A DNA stretch of 59,748 nt from Akkermansia muciniphila. Lineage in GTDB: Bacteria > Verrucomicrobiota > Verrucomicrobiia > Limisphaerales > F1-80-MAGS106. Below, one piece after another: positions 33,723 through 42,167 of the stretch. The DNA lies in NCBI GenBank assembly GCA_945865375.1, contig CAMBEJ010000013.1, positions 1 through 59,748 on the forward strand. Reading direction: 5' to 3'. The notes below the pieces were generated by a model that was not told the DNA's origin, ran no database searches, and saw nothing but the letters and a program-made list of their open reading frames with translations. Position 1 is the first letter of the stretch. Every line of letters begins with the position of its first letter. The translations under genes and the position numbers were made by a program.

Positions 33723-33987
33723 GGTAGTCGGCCTTTGTGCCAGCCAGTGTGCCCTTGGCGAACTCGCCACCGAACCAGCATGCGGCATCCGGTAGGCGGT
33801 CCTTCCAGCTTTTGATGACGAAAATGCGTTCGTAGAATCGTCCGCTTCGCTCCCACGTTCTGGCTCGGCCCGGGTTGAGCCAACTCACCGGAATCCGCGT
33901 GAAGGCCCACGCCAGACCGAGTTAAATGACGAGCCAGCCAGCCACGTTCAATACGATGATCCAAAAGATGGGCAGTTCAATCGGCAC
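33716..33987 (-). pseudogene. Remnant of a CrtO-like glycosyl-diaponeurosporenoate acyltransferase
   Basis: Read leftward from a GTG at 33987, a membrane helix (LPIFWIIVLNVAGWLVI) is followed by an in-frame TAA at 33922-33924, then LGLAWAFTRIPVSWLNPG, ERSGRFYERIF, IKSWKDRLPDAA and FGGEFAKGTL. This pattern matches the family of staphylococcal CrtO, an acyltransferase of carotenoid glycosides. The C-terminal part after about YLRRLA is missing, cut by the junction with the dehydratase fragment. It lies 54 bases after the thioredoxin-like gene on the same strand and was probably the last gene of that operon. Confidence 0.7.
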
Positions 33988-34041
33988 GCATCCGGGCGGC
34001 GTAAACCGGGCGTCCGGGAAAACCGGGCTTGCCAGAGCTAA

Positions 34042-34524
34042 TTACTTTGCCGATTCGTGCATACTGGTTCGCACCCGCACGGCATCGAGTTGGCCGACGC
34101 TGCGCCATTGCTCCGTGCCAGCGGTGTCGAAGAAAATGAATGTCGGGGTGATTTCAATCCCGTATTGGCTTGCGAGTTTGCGTCCCTCGGCGCTTTGGAT
34201 GTCCACGCGGCGCACAACCAACTTGCCACGCAATTCTTTCTCCAATCGATCTACCCCCGGTTTTATCGCGACACAACCGAGGCAGTAAGGCGATTGCATT
34301 TCGAACAGCAACGGCTGGCCAGCAAGCGGTGTTTCGGCCGGTCCGGCCAACGGCCGAAACACCAGCCACAACGCTCCGAGGGCCACCATGGCCCCGCCCA
34401 AGATCAGCCAGTGGCGCATCTTCCCGCCGCGCCGCACCGCGAGCCAAAGTCCGCCAGCCAGCAATAGTGCCGCGACGATTGGCGCGGAGTAATGGTTGAA
34501 GAAGTGCATGATCCAAATCCGCAT
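34042..34524 (-). CDS. Membrane-anchored thioredoxin-like protein
   Basis: A 160-residue protein with two hydrophobic helices near the N-terminus (PIVAALLLAGGLWLAV; WLILGGAMVALGALWLVF) and a thioredoxin-fold domain. The active site reads YCLGCVAIKP (about residue 81), a CxxC redox pair, followed by LVVRRVDIQSAEGRKLASQYGI and the cis-proline segment TPTFIFF. It likely handles thiol-disulfide exchange on the outer face of the inner membrane. It is 22 bases after the SRPBCC gene in the leftward operon headed by the MerR regulator. A start at 34509 (MHFFNHYS) is equally possible. Confidence 0.85.
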   Translation of the reverse strand: MRIWIMHFFNHYSAPIVAALLLAGGLWLAVRRGGKMRHWLILGGAMVALGALWLVFRPLAGPAETPLAGQPLLFEMQSPYCLGCVAIKPGVDRLEKELRGKLVVRRVDIQSAEGRKLASQYGIEITPTFIFFDTAGTEQWRSVGQLDAVRVRTSMHESAK

Positions 34525-34546
34525 CCCTAATCAGAAAATCTCGCCA

Positions 34547-35050
34547 TCAAGCAACGGCTGGTGAATCGCATTCTGGGAGGGAACTTTTGCGACTTGCGTT
34601 TGCCGTAGAAGCGAAAATGTCCTTCAGCCGCTGCTGCCGATACTCGAATATGCGTTCGACATCGCGCCGCACAAACAGCCAGTGGACCAACGCACCACCA
34701 ATCGGGCGATAGCGCACGCGGTCCAGGCAGAGCGTGCCGCCATCCCGTTCCTTGAAGGTGTGCGTGTGATGCCACAAGGTGTAAGGGCCGCTCAGTTGAA
34801 CGTCCACGAACCGGTGCGGTGGATCCCACTCCGCGATTTCCGTGCGCCAGCGGATAGGAAGACCGTGAATCATGATTCGGTAATCAATCAGGGTGCCGGG
34901 ACGCAAGATGATCGGCGACGGTGTGAGGACTTGGAACTTCAGCCAGGGAGGCGTGAGGGCTTGCAGGTTGCGCGGCTCGGCGAAGAAGGGGAAGACTTCG
35001 CTGAGCGGGCGCGGAACGCAAGTTTCGGATTGGAAGGTAAACTCTTTCAT
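34547..35050 (-). CDS. SRPBCC (START-like) ligand-binding protein
   Basis: A 167-residue cytoplasmic protein. The opening (FQSETCVPRPLSEVFPFFAEPRNLQALTP) and the later VQLSGPYTLWHHTHTF and DRVRYRPIGGALVHWLFVRRDVERIFEYR are typical of the COG4276-like SRPBCC family. Members bind hydrophobic ligands and often sit beside cryptochrome, SDR or LitR/CarH light-response genes. The protein looks full length. It lies 12 bases after the DUF2892 gene on the same strand. Confidence 0.88.
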   Translation of the reverse strand: MKEFTFQSETCVPRPLSEVFPFFAEPRNLQALTPPWLKFQVLTPSPIILRPGTLIDYRIMIHGLPIRWRTEIAEWDPPHRFVDVQLSGPYTLWHHTHTFKERDGGTLCLDRVRYRPIGGALVHWLFVRRDVERIFEYRQQRLKDIFASTANASRKSSLPECDSPAVA

Positions 35051-35062
35051 AGGGTTGCCCGC

Positions 35063-35272
35063 TCAAAGCCGGGTTTTGATGCCGCAGGCGCGCATCACGC
35101 ACCAACCCCGCAGCGCCTCGAACCCGACGAATAGCCCCGCCGCCAGCAACCCCAACCCCAGCCAGACGGAAACGGTCAAGCCGAACCCCGCTCCCACGAG
35201 CAACACCAATGCCCCGATTCCACGGACGAACCTGCCCCGGTTGTCAATGTTGCGGGAGAAGAGCGGTTTCAT
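35063..35272 (-). CDS. DUF2892 small inner-membrane protein
   Basis: The ATG at 35272 overlaps the stop of the MerR gene (ATGA) and gives a 69-residue protein; an upstream in-frame start at 35299 is less likely. MKPLFSRNIDNRGRFVRGIGA is followed by two hydrophobic segments (LVLLVGAGFGLTVSVWLGLGLLAAGLFVGFEAL in total) and the family ending RGWCVMRACGIKTR. The function is unknown; the YgaP membrane domain is a relative. It is part of the leftward operon. Confidence 0.82.
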   Translation of the reverse strand: MKPLFSRNIDNRGRFVRGIGALVLLVGAGFGLTVSVWLGLGLLAAGLFVGFEALRGWCVMRACGIKTRL

Positions 35273-35757
35273 CGTTTCACTTTCTTGGCGGGCTTGCACA
35301 GATCATCCAAGGCGGAGTAGAACTGCGCGACCACACGTTGCAGCAACCCTTGCGCACCCAATTCCACTGCTGCGCGCTTTAACGCCTCCTCCAGACCTGG
35401 AGCGTTGAGCGACTTCACGGCCGCGATGCATTCCTCGATGAATGTTTCCGCCGCGGGAACGGCCGGGGGGCGGGTCCGCGAGCGAGGAGCATCACATGGG
35501 GCGCCGTCGGATTCGCTGGCGAGTTGGCGCAAGGTTTCGACCGGGAGCTTCGCAACGTGTCCGATGCTATGTCCGGCCTGCGTGATGTCGCGCAGCAGCC
35601 TCAGTCGCTCGATTTGTTTGTCAGAGTAAAGACGGCGGTTCGTCGTGGTGCATTCCGGCTGCACGGCGCCGTAGCGCTTCTCCCATATCCGGATGACGTG
35701 AGCGCTCAATCCTGTGCGCCAGGCCACGACTTTAAATCCTTGATGGGGTTCTTCCAT
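35269..35757 (-). CDS. MerR-family regulator resembling LitR/CarH but lacking the B12-binding domain
   Basis: The ATG at 35757 (MEEPHQGFKVVAWRTGL) is preferred to 35826; it gives 162 residues. The MerR helix-turn-helix occupies about 8-75 (HVIRIWEKRYGA, TTTNRRLYSDKQIERLRLL, AGHSIGHVAKL). FIEECIAAVKSLNAPGLEEAL and LGAQGLLQRVVAQ match the helical bundle that precedes cobalamin binding in LitR/CarH photoreceptors. Directly after it the protein ends with ALDDLCKPAKKVKR, so the whole cobalamin domain (about 130 residues) is absent. This looks like an in-frame internal deletion, since the end still overlaps the next gene neatly. It would be a light-blind repressor if functional. Confidence 0.8.
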   Translation of the reverse strand: MEEPHQGFKVVAWRTGLSAHVIRIWEKRYGAVQPECTTTNRRLYSDKQIERLRLLRDITQAGHSIGHVAKLPVETLRQLASESDGAPCDAPRSRTRPPAVPAAETFIEECIAAVKSLNAPGLEEALKRAAVELGAQGLLQRVVAQFYSALDDLCKPAKKVKR

Positions 35758-35907
35758 AACATTGACGACTTTGAGACAAACGCCCACTTCCTGGCAAGTG
35801 GAGATTTCACTTATTAAATAAAACACGGAAGCAATCCTCGTAACAACCCGAATATAGCAGAAGAAAATGCGGACGATCGGGTCAGATAAATATATTTAGA
35901 CAACTTC

Positions 35908-35940
35908 TTGACAGTTTAACTTAGTTAGTACAGATTATAT
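35908..35940 (+). promoter_or_regulatory. Candidate MerR-type promoter/operator before the fasciclin gene
   Basis: In the AT-rich gap between the divergent MerR and fasciclin genes, TTGACA (35908-35913) and TTATAT (35935-35940) resemble -35 and -10 boxes separated by 21 bases, longer than standard. A perfect 11-base palindrome, TAACTTAGTTA (35917-35927), sits in that spacer. Long spacers containing a dyad are the usual MerR-family arrangement. The rest of the 291-base gap (35827-36117) is AT-rich on the MerR side and holds a weak GC hairpin at about 35945-35975. Confidence 0.5.
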
Positions 35941-36117
35941 ACAAGTTCGGAGCTGCTCCGCAGCGAGCCGAACCTGAAAATGAATTGTGGATATCGGAAG
36001 TCGACCGCACACATCGCTCGCCCACGGACTCACGAATGCCGGTCCGGCGAATCGATCCACTTTGCGGTTCTCGTCCGAGTTCACACCAAAACACAATCGC
36101 CATACTCCATACAGACC

Positions 36118-36615
36118 ATGAAAACCATTCGAACCCTTGCCCTAACCGCTATCGCCGCCCTAGCGGTGGCTTCCAACCTCGTCCACGCCGACACCGAAAC
36201 CGGCCATAAAAAAGACATCGTGGCGGTCGCCTCCAGCGTCGGCAGCTTCAACACCCTCGTCGCTGCCGTGAAAGCCGCCGGTCTCGTTGAAACCTTGCAA
36301 GGCCCAGGGCCGTTCACGGTTTTCGCGCCGACCGATGAGGCCTTCGCCAAGTTGCCGAAGGGCACGGTGGAAAACCTGCTCAAGCCCGAGAATAAAGCAA
36401 AACTCGTCGCTATCCTCACCTACCACGTAGTGGCTGGCAAAGTCATGGCGGCGGACGTTAAAACCATGAAAGCCAAGACCGTCAACGGCCAGTCGCTCGA
36501 CATCAAAGTTGCCGACGGCGCCGTGACTGTGGACAAAGCCAAGGTCGTCAAGACGGACGTTGCAGCCAGCAACGGGGTCATCCACGTGATTGATGCCGTC
36601 GTGTTGCCAAATTGA
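36118..36615 (+). CDS. Fasciclin (FAS1) domain protein, exported
   Basis: The ATG at 36118 begins a signal peptide ([24 protein letters not shown]), giving 165 residues. One FAS1 domain follows: [28 protein letters not shown], the H1 box [20 protein letters not shown], the YH motif [10 protein letters not shown] and the H2 box [13 protein letters not shown]. It probably acts as an adhesive or stress-related periplasmic protein. Bacterial copies are often members of light and oxidative-stress regulons. It is divergent from the MerR regulator. Confidence 0.95.
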   Translation: MKTIRTLALTAIAALAVASNLVHADTETGHKKDIVAVASSVGSFNTLVAAVKAAGLVETLQGPGPFTVFAPTDEAFAKLPKGTVENLLKPENKAKLVAILTYHVVAGKVMAADVKTMKAKTVNGQSLDIKVADGAVTVDKAKVVKTDVAASNGVIHVIDAVVLPN

Positions 36616-36691
36616 ATCCTCTGGTGCAGGCGGGGAGCGCTTGGCTCTCCGCCTTGATCACCCAACTTTAACCACCAACCAACTAATTAGT

Positions 36692-37015
36692 GTGACCGCT
36701 GCTCATGTCACGGCGGAGTTGCCCCGGCCTGACGCCCTCACTCTATACCTATTCGAAGCCGCCAAGGTCCCGTTCCTAGCGCGCGAAGAGGAGACTTCCC
36801 GGGGCCGGCGCCTCCAGGGCGGCGACGAGCAGGCTCGTGAGCACATGATTCGCGCGAATCTCCGGCTGATGGTTAAAATCGCCCGCGAATACGACAACCT
36901 CGGCGTCCCGCTGCTCGACCTGATCACCGAGGGTGATCGAGCAATTCTTGCTAAAACAACTCCGTCAGATGTTAGAGCAGCCGCCGTCTGTTGCGCCTGC
37001 CGCCTGATTCACTAA
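36692..37015 (+). pseudogene. N-terminal fragment of a sigma-70 family factor
   Basis: From a GTG at 36692 the frame encodes DALTLYLFEAAKVPFLAREEE, RGRRLQGGDEQAREHMIRANLRLMVKIAREYDNLGVPLLDLITEG, which are regions 1.2 and the start of 2.1 of a primary-like sigma factor. Homology stops just before the normal NIGLMKAV sequence. Regions 2.2-4, needed for -10 and -35 recognition, are missing. The remaining residues to the stop at 37015 are unrelated. The fragment cannot work as a sigma factor. The gap to the next gene start (37115) shows nothing else. Confidence 0.8.
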
Positions 37016-37114
37016 CTGATCGCAAGCCCCAACAACCAAGAATATGGAAAAGGCCATCTCGTGTGCTTCGACTTTCGCCCCACCAACCGCAAACAACCAC
37101 CCGCGATTTACTCC

Positions 37115-38386
37115 ATGAAACGATCCTCGACAATCCTCTGCATGCTGGCCGCTTTTGCGGCGGTAGCCCAGGCCGCAGACTCTGACTGGCCGCAATGGCG
37201 CGGGCCTACTCGCGATGGCCAGTTCACCGGGCCGACCTGGCCGGAGAAGCTCGATACGAACCACCTGCGTCAACTTTGGCGCGTCGAACTCGGGTCGAGT
37301 TACTCTGGTCCGATTGTAGCGGGCGACCGCGTGTTCACAACTGAGTCAAAGGATAAGAAGTTCGAGGTCGCCACCGCCTTCGACCGCGAGACCGGCAAGG
37401 AAATCTGGCGCGTGCAGTGGGAGGGGGCGTTGAGGGTGCCGTTCTTCGCCAAGTCGAACGGCGACTGGATTCGCGCGACGCCGGCCTGTGATGGCGAAAG
37501 CCTCTTCTTCGCCGGGATGCGCGATGTGCTGGTGTGCCTCGACGCGCAGACGGGGAAGGAACGCTGGCGGTGCGATTTCGTGAAAAAGTTGGGGGCGCCG
37601 CTGCCCGACTTCGGTTTCGTCTGTTCGCCTCTCGTCGATGGCGAGTTCGTTTACGTCCAGGCGGGCGCGAGCTTTGTGAAGCTCAACAAGCGCACGAGCG
37701 AACTGGTCTGGCGCACGCTCGCCGACAAGGGCGGCATGTGGGGAAGCGTCTTTTCGTCGCCGATGTTCGCTGAACTCTCCGGCAAGCGGCAACTCATCGT
37801 GCAGACCCGCGAGAAGCTCGCCGGCGTGGACCCGGCGGACGGTAAGGTGCTGTGGGAACAACATGTCGAAGCGTTTCGTGGCATGAACATCCTCACACCG
37901 GTCGCAGACAACGACATGCTTTTCTCCAGCACCTACGGCGGCAAGACGATCGGCTTCAAGATCGCCCAGGCCGACGGCAAATTCACGGTCACCGAAGCTT
38001 GGAATCACAAGGCGCAAGGCTACATGAGCACGCCGGTCATCATCAATGGCATCGCTTACGAACACCTCAAGAGCCAGCGCGTGATGGCCATCGAAGTCGT
38101 GACGGGCCGCGAGCTCTGGACGAGTGATCAATCCTTCGGCAAATACATGAGCCTCGTCGCGCAAGGCGACCGCATCCTTGCGCTCGACCAGCGCGGACAG
38201 TTGTTCCTGTTCCGCGCGAACCAGAAGAAGTTCGATCTGCTCGCTCAACGCAAACTCACCGACGCCGAGACGTGGGCGCACCTCGCCGTCGCAGGCGACG
38301 AGCTATTTGTTCGTGAGTTGAATGCACTCACGGCATTTCGCTGGTCGCACCCGGGACCAGCAGACACGACCGCCGCCCGCCAATGA
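37115..38386 (+). CDS. PQQ-like beta-propeller repeat protein, exported
   Basis: The ATG at 37115 begins a signal peptide (MKRSSTILCMLAAFAAVAQA), giving 423 residues; an in-frame start at 37061 adds a poor leader. The mature start DSDWPQWRGPTRDGQF is the family hallmark. Blades show DRETGKEIWRVQWEG, DAQTGKERWRCDF, NKRTSELVWRT, DPADGKVLWEQ and VVTGRELWTS. It is a relative of the protein at 17856 and of BamB-like propellers. No haem or clear PQQ ligand set is seen, so a binding or scaffold role is as likely as oxidation. The PAS gene follows after 28 bases. Confidence 0.88.
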   Translation: MKRSSTILCMLAAFAAVAQAADSDWPQWRGPTRDGQFTGPTWPEKLDTNHLRQLWRVELGSSYSGPIVAGDRVFTTESKDKKFEVATAFDRETGKEIWRVQWEGALRVPFFAKSNGDWIRATPACDGESLFFAGMRDVLVCLDAQTGKERWRCDFVKKLGAPLPDFGFVCSPLVDGEFVYVQAGASFVKLNKRTSELVWRTLADKGGMWGSVFSSPMFAELSGKRQLIVQTREKLAGVDPADGKVLWEQHVEAFRGMNILTPVADNDMLFSSTYGGKTIGFKIAQADGKFTVTEAWNHKAQGYMSTPVIINGIAYEHLKSQRVMAIEVVTGRELWTSDQSFGKYMSLVAQGDRILALDQRGQLFLFRANQKKFDLLAQRKLTDAETWAHLAVAGDELFVRELNALTAFRWSHPGPADTTAARQ

Positions 38387-38414
38387 AGGCGACGGCAGAC
38401 AAAGGATCAAAACT

Positions 38415-38897
38415 ATGCAACTCACATTCGACTGGTTGATCGTGCTGGAAAACCTCCGGCGCGGGATCATGGTCACGGACGTGACGCTCCAAGGTCCGGC
38501 GGGTCCGCGCATCATTTATGTGAACAGCGCTTGGCTCAAGATGACCGGATACGGTCGCGACGAACTCGCCAATCAGACCCCGCGCCTGCTTCAGGGCAAG
38601 CACACCGACCGCGCTGTGGTCGCCTCGATCAGGCAAAAGCTTTTGAACCGAGAAGTGTTTCACGGTCAAACCTGGAACTACCGCAAGAGCGGCGAGCCTT
38701 TCCTCATGAACTGGTATTGCTACGCGATCTACGGTGAGCGACCCAAACCGATCTACTATGTGGCTGAGCAGGAGGACTTGACGGAGTTGGAAACCTTGCG
38801 CATGAAACAACGTCTGCTCGTCAACCCGAATGACGCGGACGCCCTGGACTTCTTCTCCGTCCTGGACGAGTGGAAAGCCAAGCGGAAGAAGTCCTGA
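38415..38897 (+). CDS. Short PAS protein, LOV-like but without the photoactive cysteine
   Basis: The ATG at 38415 is the first start inside the PAS homology and gives 160 residues. The fold signature is LOV-like: GIMVTDVTLQGPAGPRIIYVNSAW, TGYGRDELANQTPRLLQGKHTD, then WNYRKSGEPFLMNWYCYAI and IYYVAEQEDLTE. In LOV photoreceptors the block is NCRFLQG and its cysteine bonds flavin; here it reads TPRLLQG, so the cysteine is replaced. No kinase, GGDEF or HTH output domain is present. It may bind flavin as a redox sensor or be non-photochemical. It sits in the putative light/stress locus. Confidence 0.8.
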   Translation: MQLTFDWLIVLENLRRGIMVTDVTLQGPAGPRIIYVNSAWLKMTGYGRDELANQTPRLLQGKHTDRAVVASIRQKLLNREVFHGQTWNYRKSGEPFLMNWYCYAIYGERPKPIYYVAEQEDLTELETLRMKQRLLVNPNDADALDFFSVLDEWKAKRKKS

Positions 38898-38901
38898 GCT
38901 T

Positions 38902-39303
38902 TTGGCCACAACCAAACTCATCCTGCTTACCGGCGCCACCGGTTACATCGGCGGGCCACTCCTCAAAAAACTCGAGGCCCGGGGCTGTCGCCTTCGCTGC
39001 CTGGCCCGGCAGCCGGAGTTTCTGATCGCGCGTGTCGCGGCCGGCACTGAAATTGTCGCCGGCGACGTGTTGGATTCCGCCAGCCTGGACCGGGTGATGA
39101 GCGGCGTGGACAGGGCCTACTATCTTGTCCATTCCATCCAGCGCGGCAGTTACTTTTCGGAGAAGGACCGGCAAGCCGCGCGAAACTTTGGCGCGGCGGC
39201 GCATGCGCCCGGGGTGCCTCATTTTTACCTTCAGAAATCGGGACTAGACATGTCGATTGTTTCCGGAAGCCGAGAGCTTGAGTATTTTTGGAAAATGATT
39301 TGA
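38902..39303 (+). pseudogene. Truncated NAD(P)-binding SDR (NmrA/YbjT-like)
   Basis: From a TTG at 38902 the frame gives ATTKLILLTGATGYIGGPLLKKL, the NAD(P)-binding TGATGYIG loop, LRCLARQPE, EIVAGDVLD and AYYLVHSIQRG, typical of the DUF2867-associated atypical SDR family. Similarity ends after DRQAARNFGAAAHAPGV, near residue 100. The remaining residues to 39303 are unrelated, and the normal C-terminal 350 residues are absent. Such SDRs commonly accompany SRPBCC and LitR-type genes. Confidence 0.75.
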
Positions 39304-39361
39304 GAATCCCCCGTGAATTGGACGAACCGTTGGTTTCGGTAGGGATGCAAACCGCCGAGGC

Positions 39362-40968
39362 GTGAGATTATCCGTGGGGTTTTCGTTCAGACAGCCCACG
39401 GTCTTCATGGGATTGAGAGATGGCACGGGCCTCGAGCATGCGGCTGGAGCTGAGTTGGAGGCGGAGATTTTGGCGCTGATCCAATGGTCCGGACGCATAG
39501 GAAAGATCGTTACACAGATTCCAACGTCAGAGGAGGCGCTGAATCATTGGCGCGATGTGCTGGCGCGATGGCAGACGGTGTTGCCCGGAAACCCTGACAC
39601 ACAAAACTGGACCATGACGGAGGAGGACGGGACCGGAACTTACCTCGCCAATTACTCGCGTGGAACAAATTCAGGCAAGTCGATGCTCACCAAATCAAAA
39701 CAGCGGTACACGGTTATTAGGTGTGGGCGGACCGCGATTGGCGAGCCCTCAACGGATGTCAGCGGGAGCGCGGTAATCCAACTCAACCCATATCCGATTC
39801 AGATCGAAGGTCATGAGGAATTAGCGATCAGCGCGCCAGAAATCGGGGGAAGCGTCGATTCCAGCGCCGAATACAACTTCCGCATCGAGGCCGCCTCGAC
39901 GAGCCACGAAGTCATACAGGGAGGGCCGGACAAGCTCCGTGTTTTTCAGAGCTCCAGCGATGTTGGTTGGGCATCAATGACCGGGGCGACAAGCACCGCC
40001 ACGAATGCGGACATCAAAGGCACGACGATTAGCGAACAAATTCAGGAATTGGAGTCTCTCATGGGCCAAGGCTTGGATGGGACCACGGCTGAGCTGAAGA
40101 TCCTTGAGAAAATAAAGGCGCTTGTGGAGCACGATGACGCGACGGTTGACGCGATGGTAGAGCGTTTAAAGAACCAAAGCGGCGAACGAGACGAAAATCT
40201 GGACGCGGCACTCACTGGAATGCTTGGAGCCGCTGGAACTTCGAAAGCGCAAAAAGCTCTACTGGAGTTGGCATCCTCGGCGGCCTGGCCCAAAGAAGTC
40301 CGCGAGAAGGCATTGTTCTCGTTCGCCCAAGTGACGGCACCAATTGGTGAGGTGGACCAGGCTCTGACTGAACTCCACAAGCAAAAAGACGACCTGTCAA
40401 ACACCGCACTGTTATCCTGGCAGCGATGGGCGATAGGGTTCGTAACCAAGACCCGGAGCGCTTTGCTCAAATCAGCGATACCGTGATCGCGGCAGCAGGT
40501 GCGCCGGGCCTGGACCTGAACGACGAGTTCGCCGCTTTGGAAGCGATTGGGAACCTCGGACCGAAGCAGGTTCGGGAGACCCTGCGCAAGTTCCTTGAAA
40601 GTGACGATGCATTTGTTCGACAAAAAGCTGTTCTAAGCCTGCAGAGGATCCCTGTGGAAGAAGCCTATCCATCGTTTCAAAATGCGATCCAGAGCGATGT
40701 TGAAGAGACAGTGCGCGCGGCGGCGGCAAAGTTAGTTGGGGAGACGCGTTGGGCCGAGGGATATCCAGATTTGGCAAACGCTGCGCAAAAGGATCCCTCG
40801 GAGCTGGTGCGCATGGCGGCCGTGGCCGCCCTTGGCGAATGGGGTCCTGAGAACGAGGAAGCGATCCAGGTTCTGAGAAGTGTGGTGGTTCACGATCCTG
40901 CCGAGCAAGTTCGAGATGTGGCTGCTCAAATTCTGACCGCCCCGGAGGTAGAGCGTGGCGAGCACTGA
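39362..40968 (+). pseudogene. Frameshifted HEAT-repeat protein
   Basis: Two overlapping frames form one gene: 39362-40486 (374 residues) and 40426-40968 (180 residues). The first has a beta-rich N-terminal part and then alpha-helical HEAT-like segments (ALLELASSAAWPKEVREKALFSFAQV). In the second, from VILAAMGDRVRNQDPERF, the helices continue through AIGNLGPKQVRETLRKFL, AVLSLQRIPVEEAYPSF and AVAALGEWGPENEEAIQVL. A single-base loss near 40410-40425 would explain the shift, because the repeat phase continues across it. There is no signal peptide, so the N-terminus is also probably incomplete. The HEAT part is vaguely reminiscent of vitellogenin-like lipid-binding proteins. Confidence 0.65.
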
Positions 40969-41093
40969 GCCCTCCACATAATAGGGGTGCCCTCTCCGAT
41001 TGCGGGGCCATTCCACACGTTCCATTCGGGTGCATTGGCGTCCATTCGCCGGCCATCTGGACGGTGACCATTCCTTTAGAAGGCGATGGCCCG

Positions 41094-42167
41094 TCAATGG
41101 TCACGAAGGGCCAGCAAGACCGCGTCAAACACCGCCTGCACAGTGACGGATTCCATGCATCGCGTCAGCGTTTCCGGTGAACCGCGGATGTCCCCGCCGT
41201 CATACTTGTAGAAATCGAGGTTGCGCCCATGAGTCATCGGATTGCGAACCAGGGTGAACGGGTGCCCATACGGCGCGAGCGTCGGGCCGTAGGTGGGGGA
41301 TTCGATAACGATCTGGCGGGGCACTTTCATCGCGGCCGCAAGGTGCATCATCAGGTTGTCGACGCTCAAAAACACCGGGCAACGGTCCAGAAGCGCCGCA
41401 GCGTGTCGCACGGTGGGTGTCCTGGCGGGAATGACACGCGGGGAGCCTGATGATGCCAGCAACTCCTGGTTATCAACCTCCTCCTCAGGCCCTCCAAAAA
41501 GAATCACCTGCTGTGTTGCGTGGTCCTTCAGCAACCTGTCGATCAACTCCCGGTAGTGATTCAGGGGCCATCGTTTGAATCGCAGATTCTTGGTGGTGCC
41601 GGAACCCGTGTGGATGCCGACCCAATCTGCGCCGGCCAGGTGGTGTTCCCGCACAAAATCCGCCGACCACGCGCGCTCTTCGGGTGTCAGAAAAAGCTCG
41701 AACTCATGTGAGAGCAGCCTTTCGCGCGCTCCGATCAAGGGGAGGAGGCGCAGGTTGTTCTCAAGGGAGTGGATCGAATAATCCTGCGGGATGGAACGAT
41801 TCACGAGCCGTCGGTCGAGCCAGGTGGAGTTATCGTAGGCATGGCTGACGCGGATGGGCGCGCCCACGATCAACGCCACGAGGCGGTAGTGGCGTTTGCT
41901 TTGCGGATGGGTATTCAGACTGATGGCGTAGCGCTTGCGTCGGAGAGAAAGCAGGCAACGCAGCGATCGCAACGTTCCTTCGCGTACCAGATTTTTCTGG
42001 ATGACCCCATCCACGTTGGGATTGTGCAGGAGCAGATCACGCGCGCCAGGCCAAAAAACAAAGAAATCAATGGTTGCAGTGGGAAAATTGAGGCGCAATT
42101 CCCGGGCCAACGGAGTGGCGATAAGCGTGTCACCAATACCCGCGAGGGAGATGACCAGGATTTTCAT
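41094..42167 (-). CDS. Glycosyltransferase family 9 (heptosyltransferase-like)
   Basis: A 357-residue protein starting MKILVISLAGIGDTLIATPLAREL, the standard GT9 opening. The C-terminal half has WVGIHTGSGTTKNLRFKRWP and a nucleotide-sugar-binding tail FGGPEEE, CPVFLSVDNLMMHLAAAMKVP. GT9 enzymes add heptose or other sugars to lipopolysaccharide core. It is a lone glycosyltransferase here, separated from topoisomerase III by 333 bases containing an inverted repeat. The acceptor sugar is unknown. Between its 3' end and the HEAT remnant (40969-41093) nothing is seen. Confidence 0.9.
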   Translation of the reverse strand: MKILVISLAGIGDTLIATPLARELRLNFPTATIDFFVFWPGARDLLLHNPNVDGVIQKNLVREGTLRSLRCLLSLRRKRYAISLNTHPQSKRHYRLVALIVGAPIRVSHAYDNSTWLDRRLVNRSIPQDYSIHSLENNLRLLPLIGARERLLSHEFELFLTPEERAWSADFVREHHLAGADWVGIHTGSGTTKNLRFKRWPLNHYRELIDRLLKDHATQQVILFGGPEEEVDNQELLASSGSPRVIPARTPTVRHAAALLDRCPVFLSVDNLMMHLAAAMKVPRQIVIESPTYGPTLAPYGHPFTLVRNPMTHGRNLDFYKYDGGDIRGSPETLTRCMESVTVQAVFDAVLLALRDH

